The translations under genes and the position numbers were made by a program. Shown piece after piece: positions 33,091 to 41,552 of a stretch of DNA of 64,000 nucleotides; position 1 is the stretch's first letter; every line of letters starts with the position of its first letter. Under the pieces are notes generated by a model, which saw only the letters and a program-made list of their open reading frames with translations, searched no databases and was not told where the DNA came from. The stretch covers positions 1,612,001-1,676,000 of the forward strand of contig OZ253504.1 in NCBI GenBank assembly GCA_965262235.1, given 5' to 3'. Source of the DNA: CATQGW01 sp965262235. GTDB taxonomy: Bacteria > Chloroflexota > Dehalococcoidia > Bin125.

Positions 33091-34257
33091 ATGAGTGCTC
33101 ACGACGCGTCGTACGGCGAGTGGTTGGAGGCGGTAGAGGCGGTCGGCCCGACCTTGCGCGAACACGCCGAGCAGAACGAACGGCTGCGCCACCTGGCCGC
33201 GCCAGTCGTCGACGCGCTGCGCGAGCAGCAGCTCTTCTCGATCTTCGCACCGGCCGAGGTCGGCGGCGCGAACATCGCCCCCGACGGCCATGTCGAAGTC
33301 ACGGCTGCGCTGGCGGCGCACGACGCCTCGGCCGGATGGTGCGTGATGATCGGCGCACACGAGTCGGCCTGGCTCGGGTCGCGACTGCCCGACGCGGGCA
33401 TCGAGCGCGCCTTCGGCGCCGAGCGCTGGCCGGTCGCCGCCGGCCAACCGTTCCCCGGCGGCGAAGCCCGGCCGGTTGAGGGCGGCTGGCGCATCAGCGG
33501 TCGCTGGGGTTGGGGCTCGGGCATCCATCACGCCGACTGGGTGATCGCGCAGGGCATCCTCAACGACGGCGTGGAACGTGAGTCGGGGCCGCCCGAACTG
33601 GTCACTGCCGCGGTCCCACGTGAGCGCGTTGAGATCGAGGACACCTGGCATGTGGCCGGGCTGCAGGGCACGGGCAGCAATCACTACCGATTGGATGACG
33701 AGTTCGTGAGCGAGGACTTCCGCCTCCAGCCGCTCGAGCAGCCGGTCTTGCGCGGATCGGGCTGGGTCGCCCGGCCAACCGTGACCTTCCTCTGCCCCGC
33801 CGCCTACGGGATGGCGCTGGGGCTCGCCGAGCGGGCGATTCAGGAGGTCACGGAGATCGCCGCGACGCGGGTCCGTCTCGGTTCGCGTGCGCCGCTGGCC
33901 GAGCGCGAGATCTTCCAGCGTGAGCTCGGCGAGATCGTCGTGGCGACGCGCGCGATCCGCGGCCACGGCGTCCAGCTCTTCCGCGAGCTGGCCGACGCTC
34001 CGGTCCGCGATGTCGCGGACGCCGTGAAGCTGGACGACACGGCGCGCAGCGCGGCGGCCTGGGCGACGCGCACCGCGGAATCGGTGATCCGCACCGCCCA
34101 CCGTGCCGCAGGCGGCGATGCGGTCTTCCTTGACCACCCGCTGCAGCGGCTGCTGCGCGAGATTCAGACCGTCTCGCAGCACGTGATCGTCGCCGATGGC
34201 TCCTTCCAGCGCGTCGGCCGTCACGCGCTCGGCCTCCCGGTCCGTCCGGGGCTCTGA
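33091..34257 (+). CDS. Flavin-dependent monooxygenase, acyl-CoA dehydrogenase-like (cassette 1)
   Basis: A 388-aa protein of the HsaA/HpaB-like branch of the acyl-CoA dehydrogenase superfamily (group D flavin monooxygenases). Features are an N-terminal helical domain, AAHDASAGWCVMIGAH, GRWGWGSGIHHADWVI, DTWHVAGLQGTGSNHY and a C-terminal Acyl-CoA_dh_2 four-helix domain. Such enzymes hydroxylate aromatic or steroid-like substrates using reduced flavin from a separate reductase, none of which is seen here. GAGGAGG precedes ATG 33091. It is the first gene of a three-gene cassette repeated at 35199-37261. Confidence 0.87.
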   Translation: MSAHDASYGEWLEAVEAVGPTLREHAEQNERLRHLAAPVVDALREQQLFSIFAPAEVGGANIAPDGHVEVTAALAAHDASAGWCVMIGAHESAWLGSRLPDAGIERAFGAERWPVAAGQPFPGGEARPVEGGWRISGRWGWGSGIHHADWVIAQGILNDGVERESGPPELVTAAVPRERVEIEDTWHVAGLQGTGSNHYRLDDEFVSEDFRLQPLEQPVLRGSGWVARPTVTFLCPAAYGMALGLAERAIQEVTEIAATRVRLGSRAPLAEREIFQRELGEIVVATRAIRGHGVQLFRELADAPVRDVADAVKLDDTARSAAAWATRTAESVIRTAHRAAGGDAVFLDHPLQRLLREIQTVSQHVIVADGSFQRVGRHALGLPVRPGL

Positions 34258-34314
34258 TTCACTGCGCAGCCACGAAATGAATCGCTACGCTTGATCCGTG
34301 AAGAGGAAGTCGCC

Positions 34315-34881
34315 ATGACCGACGCGGAACAGCGTGAACCGACGGCGGTCGACGTGGCGAAGTTCTTCCTCCATATCGCGGCCGAACAGGGCAACCAGCT
34401 CAATGAGCCGACCCTCCAACGACTCTGCTATTACGCGCAGGGTTTCCACTTGGCCATGTACCACGATCCCCTGTTCGTGGAGGCGATCGAGGCGTGCGAA
34501 GAGGGGCCGGTGATCCGAGAAGTTCGGCGCGAGTTTGCTGCCGGTGGCGCGAGGCCGATCCGCTCGGACCCGAGCTTCGACGAAGAGACATTCGTCGTCA
34601 TGGAAGAAGCGGTGATGCACGCGATCTACCGCGAGTTTCGGGCCGACGGCGAAGCCGAGCGCGTGACGGCAGAGCAAGCCGATTTCTTGCTGCGGATCAC
34701 GCGCGAGGATGGGACCCAAGTCAGCCACGAGCAGATGCGCACCTGTTTCCGCGTGGCGATCGAGCTGGAACCGCGTACGCCGCCTCGACCGGTGTCGGAT
34801 GAGGAACTCCAGGCATCGTCGGCGCGAAGCCGCGCTGATATCGCGGTCGGGCGGCTGCGGCCCTATCGGCGCCGCCGATGA
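34315..34881 (+). CDS. Panacea (DUF4065/SocA-like) antitoxin-type protein (cassette 1)
   Basis: A 188-aa protein with the Panacea/DUF4065 signature: VAKFFLHIAAEQGNQLNEPTLQ, then LCYYAQGFHLAMY, PLFVEAIEACEEGPVIREV, and an acidic helical C-terminal part ending in SRADIAVGRLRPYRRRR. Panacea domains neutralise diverse small toxins (PanAT systems). ATG 34315 has AGAGGA 7 nt upstream; the upstream in-frame ATG-like codons lack one. Its TGA overlaps the ATG of the next gene (ATGA), as expected for an antitoxin-toxin pair. Confidence 0.85.
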   Translation: MTDAEQREPTAVDVAKFFLHIAAEQGNQLNEPTLQRLCYYAQGFHLAMYHDPLFVEAIEACEEGPVIREVRREFAAGGARPIRSDPSFDEETFVVMEEAVMHAIYREFRADGEAERVTAEQADFLLRITREDGTQVSHEQMRTCFRVAIELEPRTPPRPVSDEELQASSARSRADIAVGRLRPYRRRR

Positions 34882-35150
34882 ACCGGAGGCCTGCGGGCTT
34901 CGAGTATCTGTTCACTGAACCAGCGCGGGAGGATATCCGCGCACTTAGCTTGTTCGATCAGATGCGATTGCCGTACGCGCTCGATCAGCTCCTGTTCGAT
35001 CCCTCGCCTCGTAATCCGATCATCTCAGTAAATCCAGAGACATCGAGGATCGAGGCGGCGTTCGTGGTCAGGTTGCGAGACCTCGCGGTCTACTCCGACA
35101 TGCTCAACCCATACGTCTCAGCAGTGCGGAGGATCCGACTCGAAGCCTGA
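34878..35150 (+). CDS. Small RelE/ParE-like putative toxin (cassette 1)
   Basis: A 90-aa protein with the pattern of RelE/ParE-fold toxins: an opening strand FEYLFTEPA, two helices (REDIRALSLFDQMRLPYALDQLLFDP), then strands ending in VYSDMLNPYVSAVRRIRLEA. It overlaps the Panacea gene by 4 nt. PanAT pairs are known to include RelE/ParE-like toxins, but the identity here rests on position, size and predicted fold, not a catalytic motif. A paralogue lies at 36995-37261. Confidence 0.68.
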   Translation: MNRRPAGFEYLFTEPAREDIRALSLFDQMRLPYALDQLLFDPSPRNPIISVNPETSRIEAAFVVRLRDLAVYSDMLNPYVSAVRRIRLEA

Positions 35151-35198
35151 ATCGGCGCGACGTGTCGATCCTTAGCATGCCAATCGTTGGAGGGCGCC

Positions 35199-36383
35199 AT
35201 GAGCCGAACAAGCGCGGGGCGGCAGCGCGAGCGCAGCGAATGGCTCGAACGTGCTGAGTCGCTTCATGATCTCCTCGCCGACCACGCGGAGGAATCGACG
35301 CAGCTCCGCACGCTCAGCGAAACTTCCGTCCTGGCGCTCGAGGCGGCCGACATCTTCGCGATGGCGGCGCCGCTCGAGGTCGGCGGCCGCGACGTTCACC
35401 CCGCCACCCAGGTCGAGGTCTTCGAGCGGCTCGCTGTGGCTGATGTGTCGAGCGGCTGGGTGGCGATGATCCAGTCCGAAACGGCCGGCGTGGTCGGCGC
35501 GCACATCGCCGACGGCGCCGGGCTCGATGCGGTATTCGGCGACGGCTTCCCCCTGATCGCCGGCACCGCCAATCCGGAGGGCAGGGCCCGCCTCGGCGAC
35601 GACGGCCACTCGCTGCACGGGCGCTGGTCGTTCGCCAGCGGCATCCGCCACTGCGAGTGGGTGCTGGCGAACGCGATCGTGGAGAACGCTGCGCCGCCGT
35701 CCGATGTGGAGCGTGCGATCCCGCGCGCCGTCGGCTCGATCGTCCCGATCGACAGCGTGGAGATCGAAGACTCCTGGCACGTGATGGGGCTGGAGGGTAC
35801 GGGCAGCAACCACTACCAAATCGACGATCTGTTCGTGCCGAACGCCTTCGCGCTGCCGTTCGGTGGTCGTCACATCGAGCGGGGCGGGCCGTGGTTCGAG
35901 CTGCCCACGATCACCTTCCTCAGCCCCGGACACACCGGCATCGCGCTCGGCTCGGCGAAGCGCGCGCTGGAGCTGATCGGCGCCCACGCGTCGCGCGTGC
36001 GCTTCGGCTCAACCGCGCCGGTCGCTGCGCGCGGCGCGTTCCAGCACGCCTTCGGCGAGGCGTCCTGTCGCTACGAAGCGGCCCGCGCCTACGCGATGGA
36101 GGTGCTCGACGGCGCGATGGCGCAGCGCGAGCGCGGTGAGCAGATCTCCCCGGCCGACGACGCGCGGATTCGCGCCATGGTGACCTGGGTGACCGATGCG
36201 TGCCTCGAAGTCGTGCGCTTCGCGCACCACGCCGGCGGCGGCGCGGCGGCGTTCGAGACGCACCCGCTGCAGAAGGTCCTGCGCGACCTCACGGCAGCGT
36301 CACAGCACATCTACGTGGCCGACAGCGCCTACGACCGCACCGGCGCCTTCCGCCTCAACCAGCCGCCGCCGGGTGCGCTCTAG
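35199..36383 (+). CDS. Flavin-dependent monooxygenase, acyl-CoA dehydrogenase-like (cassette 2)
   Basis: A 394-aa paralogue of the 33091 gene. Shared landmarks include GWVAMIQSETAG, GRWSFASGIRHCEWVL, DSWHVMGLEGTGSNHY and RFAHHAGGGAAAFETHPLQ. It differs throughout, so the duplication is not recent. ATG 35199 is taken because GGAGGG stands 6 nt upstream; the upstream TTG frame adds only a few residues. It follows the first small-toxin gene by 48 nt and precedes the second Panacea gene by 27 nt, so all six cassette genes appear co-transcribed. Confidence 0.87.
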   Translation: MSRTSAGRQRERSEWLERAESLHDLLADHAEESTQLRTLSETSVLALEAADIFAMAAPLEVGGRDVHPATQVEVFERLAVADVSSGWVAMIQSETAGVVGAHIADGAGLDAVFGDGFPLIAGTANPEGRARLGDDGHSLHGRWSFASGIRHCEWVLANAIVENAAPPSDVERAIPRAVGSIVPIDSVEIEDSWHVMGLEGTGSNHYQIDDLFVPNAFALPFGGRHIERGGPWFELPTITFLSPGHTGIALGSAKRALELIGAHASRVRFGSTAPVAARGAFQHAFGEASCRYEAARAYAMEVLDGAMAQRERGEQISPADDARIRAMVTWVTDACLEVVRFAHHAGGGAAAFETHPLQKVLRDLTAASQHIYVADSAYDRTGAFRLNQPPPGAL

Positions 36384-36410
36384 GCTCGTACACTGACAGC
36401 GGAGGCCCTC

Positions 36411-36992
36411 ATGGTCGTTTCTGTGTTGGATGTCGCTGATTGGTTCCTCACGCTTGCGGACGCGGAGGAGAAACAGCTCGAGCACATGCAACTGCAGCGC
36501 TTGTGCTGCTACGCGCAGGGCTTCGCGCTGGCGCTCTACAGCGACGCGCTGTTTGGGAATCCGATCGAAGTCGCCGAAGATGGACCTATGGTGCGCGAAG
36601 TCTGGGACTGCTACGGGGGCTGTGACTCCGTGCCGTCGGTGTTGTCGCCCGTGCCCCTGGCCGTGCCCACGCAGGGAATTGCTGGCGCCGTCCGGTTCGT
36701 CTACGAGCGGTTTGGCGATCGGTCCGCCGCGGAGCTGGCCGCGCTAGCGCCGCAGGAGCCGCCATGGAAGTTGGCCAACTGCCGCGTTGACAGCAGCCCA
36801 TTTAGCTGGTCCACGATGCATGAGTTCCTGCGTTCCGAACTCGAAGCAGCCGACCGGGAAGCAGATGTGCCCGAGGCGGATATCGACTGGGTACTCAGGC
36901 AGCTTGCGACGGACGACGAACTTCGCGCACAGCTACGGCGCGGGAGAGCTGATATCGCGGCTGGTCGTGTCCGTCGGGCTGTCCGTCGTTGA
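36411..36992 (+). CDS. Panacea (DUF4065/SocA-like) antitoxin-type protein (cassette 2)
   Basis: A 193-aa paralogue of 34315-34881. Motifs are VADWFLTLADAEEKQLEHMQLQ, LCCYAQGFALALY, ALFGNPIEVAEDGPMVREV and a C-terminus ending SRADIA-like as RADIAAGRVRRAVRR. GGAGG lies 5 nt upstream of ATG 36411. The TGA overlaps a TTG that could start the next gene. The same order and similar ends as cassette 1 argue for duplication of the whole unit. Confidence 0.83.
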   Translation: MVVSVLDVADWFLTLADAEEKQLEHMQLQRLCCYAQGFALALYSDALFGNPIEVAEDGPMVREVWDCYGGCDSVPSVLSPVPLAVPTQGIAGAVRFVYERFGDRSAAELAALAPQEPPWKLANCRVDSSPFSWSTMHEFLRSELEAADREADVPEADIDWVLRQLATDDELRAQLRRGRADIAAGRVRRAVRR

Positions 36993-36994
36993 GT

Positions 36995-37261
36995 ATGTGG
37001 CCGCGGGGATACGACGTTGCCCTCACGCGGGAGGCCGAGGCCGACGTGGCGGGGCTCTCGTGGTTAGACGGCGTTCGTTACGACCGCGCGTTGGCGCAGC
37101 TGTTCCTCGACCCGACACCAAGCCATCCGCTGGTCACTGACTTGCGCGGCCAGCCCAACGCGCCGGCCGATTTCGTGCTCGCGTTCCACAACGTTGCCGT
37201 GTACTTCGATGAAGTGAACGCGCTCGTCGTGTCGATCGTCGCCGTTCGCGCAGGCGCATGA
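36995..37261 (+). CDS. Small RelE/ParE-like putative toxin (cassette 2)
   Basis: An 88-aa protein (90 aa if TTG 36989, overlapping the Panacea stop, is used). Pattern as in cassette 1: YDVALTREAEADVAGLSWL, YDRALAQLFLDPTPSHPLV, then ADFVLAFHNVAVYFDEVNALVVSIVAVR. Position, size and strand/helix pattern match its paralogue, with low sequence identity. Toxic activity is untested; the assignment depends on the Panacea partner. Confidence 0.66.
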   Translation: MWPRGYDVALTREAEADVAGLSWLDGVRYDRALAQLFLDPTPSHPLVTDLRGQPNAPADFVLAFHNVAVYFDEVNALVVSIVAVRAGA

Positions 37262-37268
37262 GACGGAC

Positions 37269-38159
37269 CTAGCGGGCCGCTTCCATTTCGGCGATCTGGC
37301 TTGACCACTCCAGCATGTTCTCGGCCTGCTCGAGCACTGGTTTGTCGATCATCTGGCCGTCCAGCGCGACCGCGCCGAGGTTCTTCGCCACGCCGTCTTC
37401 GTAGGCCTCCACCACCCGCCGGGCCCACTCGATGTCGCCCTCGGCGGGCGCGAAGACGCGGTTTGCCGGGGCGAGCTGGTCGGGGTGGATGCAGAACTTG
37501 CCGCGGAAACCGATCTCCCGCATCCGGCGCAGCTCGTCCTCGAAGCCCTCCGGATCGCGGATGTCGGTCCACGGCGTGTCAAGCGGAAGAATCCCCGCTG
37601 CGTGGGCCGCGTTGACCGCGGTGCGGCGCGCGTGCGCGAGCTCCTCGCCGCCCTTGCTGCGACGCACGCCGATGCTCACCGCATAGTCCTCGCCGCCGAC
37701 GCAAATCCCCACCAACCGCTCCGACGCCTGGCAGATCTCATACGCGTTCGCCACTGCGTGCGCGTTCTCGATCCACGCCGCGATTGCGACCTGACCATCG
37801 GCCAAACCCCGCGCCCGCTCCAGCAGCGTCAGGTAGTCATCAATTCGCTCGATGTCGCGCGGCGTCTCCACCTTCGACACGCTGACCCCGTCGAGCCAGG
37901 GATGCACCAGGGCATCGAGCTCCTGCTCGATCAGGCCCGTGTCGTACCCGTTCGTCCGCACGAACACTTTGCGACCGCGCTTCGGAAAGTCCGGCAGCAG
38001 CCGACCGAGCAACGCCCGTGCCGTCGGTTTGTCGTCCCAGGCGACCGAGTCTTCGAGGTCGAAGCAGAGCACATCGGCCGCCGCGTCGCGCGCCTTCTCG
38101 ATGAATCGTTCGCGAATCCCCGGCACGGAAAGCATGCTGCGCATGACGGTGGTGGCCAC
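37269..38159 (-). CDS. HpcH/HpaI family CoA-ester lyase, CitE-like
   Basis: A 296-aa TIM-barrel lyase of the CitE/malyl-CoA lyase group: RSMLSVPGIRERFIEKA at the start, CFDLEDSVAWDDKPTAR (metal-binding acid), VRTNGYDT, a Glu in WIENAHAV, GGEDYAVSIG, and FRGKFCIHPDQLAPAN. Stand-alone members cleave (S)-citramalyl-, malyl- or related 3-hydroxyacyl-CoA thioesters. GTG 38159 has GAGGAG 7 nt upstream, better than the longer frame from 38216. It follows a degenerate paralogue on the same strand. Confidence 0.9.
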   Translation of the reverse strand: MATTVMRSMLSVPGIRERFIEKARDAAADVLCFDLEDSVAWDDKPTARALLGRLLPDFPKRGRKVFVRTNGYDTGLIEQELDALVHPWLDGVSVSKVETPRDIERIDDYLTLLERARGLADGQVAIAAWIENAHAVANAYEICQASERLVGICVGGEDYAVSIGVRRSKGGEELAHARRTAVNAAHAAGILPLDTPWTDIRDPEGFEDELRRMREIGFRGKFCIHPDQLAPANRVFAPAEGDIEWARRVVEAYEDGVAKNLGAVALDGQMIDKPVLEQAENMLEWSSQIAEMEAAR

Positions 38160-38247
38160 AACTCGACTCCTCGATTCGGACTGCTCGGTCGGACGCGAGC
38201 ATATCGCTCGCCCCACAGCGCACAGTCAGCGCCTTGTCAGTGCGCTG

Positions 38248-38951
38248 TCAGTCCGAGTCGGCGTCGGCCCCGGGAAACTCAGATCGCAGACGTGCCAGAG
38301 CGTCGTGCTCGGTCGTGGCGACGCCGCGAACGCCGGCGGCGCGCGCCGCGTCTGCCGCGCCCTGATCTCCGGCTGGGATTCGCTCGACCAGCGGCAGTCC
38401 CTCGGCCGCCGCCGCGAGCACGAGCAGCGCACGCGCCGCGTCGGGCGTGGCTGAGGCGCGCGCGATGCCGAGCCCCGCGGCCAGCACCTCGGCGTCGAAT
38501 CCGACCCAGGTGGCCCTGCCCGCACCGGAGCGCAGCTTCGCCAGCGTCTCCGGCGCGATCGAGATCGCCCGCGCCGTGCTGAACCAGACGGCCATCGCAG
38601 TCAGCCCGAGTCGCAACTCCGCGCGGCGCTCGGCTTCCTCGATCAGACTCTCCGCGTAGCGCACCTGCTCGATGCTGGTGGGGTCGCCGACGGAGACGCC
38701 GTAGACGCCCTCGCGCAGCGTCGCGAACAAGTAGTCGCGCGCCAGTCCGCTCGCGATCGGCGGCAGCGCGAGGTACAGCGGCGTCTCCCCGCCGACGAGC
38801 TGCGCCACCTGCGCCGCGGCCGCGTTGAGGGCGCCGTCTGCAAACGCGCCGTCCTCGATCGCCGGGTGTTCGAGCAGAATCGCGTCTGCCTCAGCGGACG
38901 AGACCGACGATCCGGCGGCGACCAGCAGGACGGCTCGCACGGTTTCCATCG

Positions 38952-38955
<4 letters not shown>
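38248..38955 (-). CDS. Degenerate CitE-like TIM-barrel protein
   Basis: A 235-aa protein that aligns by eye along most of its length with the adjacent CitE-type lyase: VRAVLLVAAGSS, AILLEHPAIEDGA in place of the LEDSV acid, GVYGVSVGDPTSIEQ for SVSKVETPRDIE, TWVGFDAEVLAAGLG for GICVGGEDYAVSIG, and VRGVATTEHDALA for FRGKFCIHPDQLA. The metal-binding Asp/Glu residues are not conserved, so catalysis is doubtful. It starts at GTG 38955 (or ATG 38949), overlapping the M16 peptidase stop by 4 nt. A regulatory or decaying paralogue is possible. Confidence 0.6.
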
Positions 38956-40262
<1,307 letters not shown>

Positions 40263-40316
40263 TCGGCTTCGCCTGTTCGATAGCGGCGCGCCGAAGGTAG
40301 GGAAGGACGGCCCGCA

Positions 40317-41216
40317 GTGGCTCGGCGGCTGGTGGAGGCCCAATACGAATATAACTGGAACCCGCTCGTCGGCAGCCTCGTCGGCGCGTTGCGGGCGATC
40401 GGACGCGAGGTCGACAGCGCCGTGGTCTGCGCGCTCAGCGGCGTCGCCGGCGCGCCGCCGCCGGTGCCGTCCGAACCCGTGGAGGGCGTCTGGTTCGAGC
40501 CGCAGCCGGACCCGCTAGAGCTGCCCGGCAGGCTTGCCGAGGGCCTCGCCGCGCTCGGCGTCGAGATCGAGGTGACGCGGCGCGACGAGCCGCCGGCCGG
40601 CCTGAGCTGGCGATTGCTCCGGCGCCGTCTGCGCGCCGACCTCGGGGCCGGCCGACCGATCGTCGCAGCCGGTGCGGGCCTCGACCCGTTCGGGCCGACC
40701 TTCGGCTTGATCGTCGGTTTCGATGACGATCGTCGCGCCTGGCGTCGGGACGGGCAGATGACCGACCAGGTCGGTCCGTGGCTGCCCTACGACGAACTAC
40801 AGAGCTCCGTGCCGTTTGTGATCTTCCGCATCGGCGCCGTTGAGTCGGCTGTTGAGTCGGAGGGGGCCGCTTCGCAGCGGGACACGGCGGCCACTGCGGC
40901 TGCTGCGACCGCCGCGGCGGCGGCGGCCGGCACCGCGCGCTGGATCTCGATCCTGGCCGGCGATGACCCGATCGAGCCGCAGGGCCATGCGCGCGCGGCG
41001 CAGGCCTTCGCTGCGGCGCGCGGCGAGGCCGCGAACTTCTGGCGTGGCTGCGATCCCGATGGGCCCGAAGCCACCCGGGCGCAGGCCGTCGCCATCAGCC
41101 TCTCACGCTTCGCCACGCTCTTTCCCTACCCAATGGGCGGGGCGCCCAACTCACGCGGCGTTCGATCGGCCGGGGCGGCGATTCTGCGCGACGCGCTCGC
41201 CCAGATCGAGCGTTGA
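40317..41216 (+). CDS. Hypothetical protein with C39-like N-terminal region
   Basis: A 299-aa protein, unrecognised with certainty. The N-terminal part (about 10-150) has strands such as GRPIVAAGAGLDPFGPTFGLIVGFDD that recall BtrH/C39-like papain-fold domains, but no catalytic Cys-His pair is convincing. An Ala-rich linker (about 190-205) separates it from a helical C-terminal domain (YWRG-like NFWRGCDPDG, then SRFATLFPYPMGG). GTG 40317 has weak SD support; GTG 40332 is an alternative. It may be co-transcribed with the MoaD-like and pyrG genes. Confidence 0.6.
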   Translation: MARRLVEAQYEYNWNPLVGSLVGALRAIGREVDSAVVCALSGVAGAPPPVPSEPVEGVWFEPQPDPLELPGRLAEGLAALGVEIEVTRRDEPPAGLSWRLLRRRLRADLGAGRPIVAAGAGLDPFGPTFGLIVGFDDDRRAWRRDGQMTDQVGPWLPYDELQSSVPFVIFRIGAVESAVESEGAASQRDTAATAAAATAAAAAAGTARWISILAGDDPIEPQGHARAAQAFAAARGEAANFWRGCDPDGPEATRAQAVAISLSRFATLFPYPMGGAPNSRGVRSAGAAILRDALAQIER

Positions 41217-41260
41217 TAGACTCGTGCGGAGGTAGATTCGGACGAGGGAGGCAGCGCGCC

Positions 41261-41506
41261 GTGGCAGTCCAGGTCAAGCTCTTCATGACCCTGATCCCGC
41301 TCTCAAAGACCAAGCGCCCCACCTTCGAGATCGACTGGTCCGACGGCCTGACGATCAAGGACCTGCTCAACGCCGAGGGCTTCTCCGAGCAGGACCAGGA
41401 GGCGATCGCCGCGGTGATCAACAACGTGCAGGCCCAGCACGACGATGTGCTCAACGACGGCGACCGCGTCGACCTGCTCGTCAACCTGCAGGGAGGACGC
41501 CGTTGA
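41261..41506 (+). CDS. MoaD/ThiS-family beta-grasp protein with C-terminal GGRR
   Basis: An 81-aa ubiquitin-like beta-grasp protein: VQVKLFMTLIPL, FEIDWSDGLTIKDLL, IAAVINNVQAQHDDVLNDGDRVDLLVNL and a terminal QGGRR. MoaD/ThiS sulfur carriers normally end exactly at Gly-Gly; here two Arg follow, so activation would require trimming, as for some SAMP/ubiquitin-like precursors, or it is not a sulfur carrier. GTG 41261 has GGGAGG about 9 nt upstream. It lies 46 nt before pyrG. Confidence 0.78.
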   Translation: MAVQVKLFMTLIPLSKTKRPTFEIDWSDGLTIKDLLNAEGFSEQDQEAIAAVINNVQAQHDDVLNDGDRVDLLVNLQGGRR

Positions 41507-41552
41507 GCAGGAGCCGCGCGGACGCGGGATCGAGCGGCGGCGGGCGACAGGC

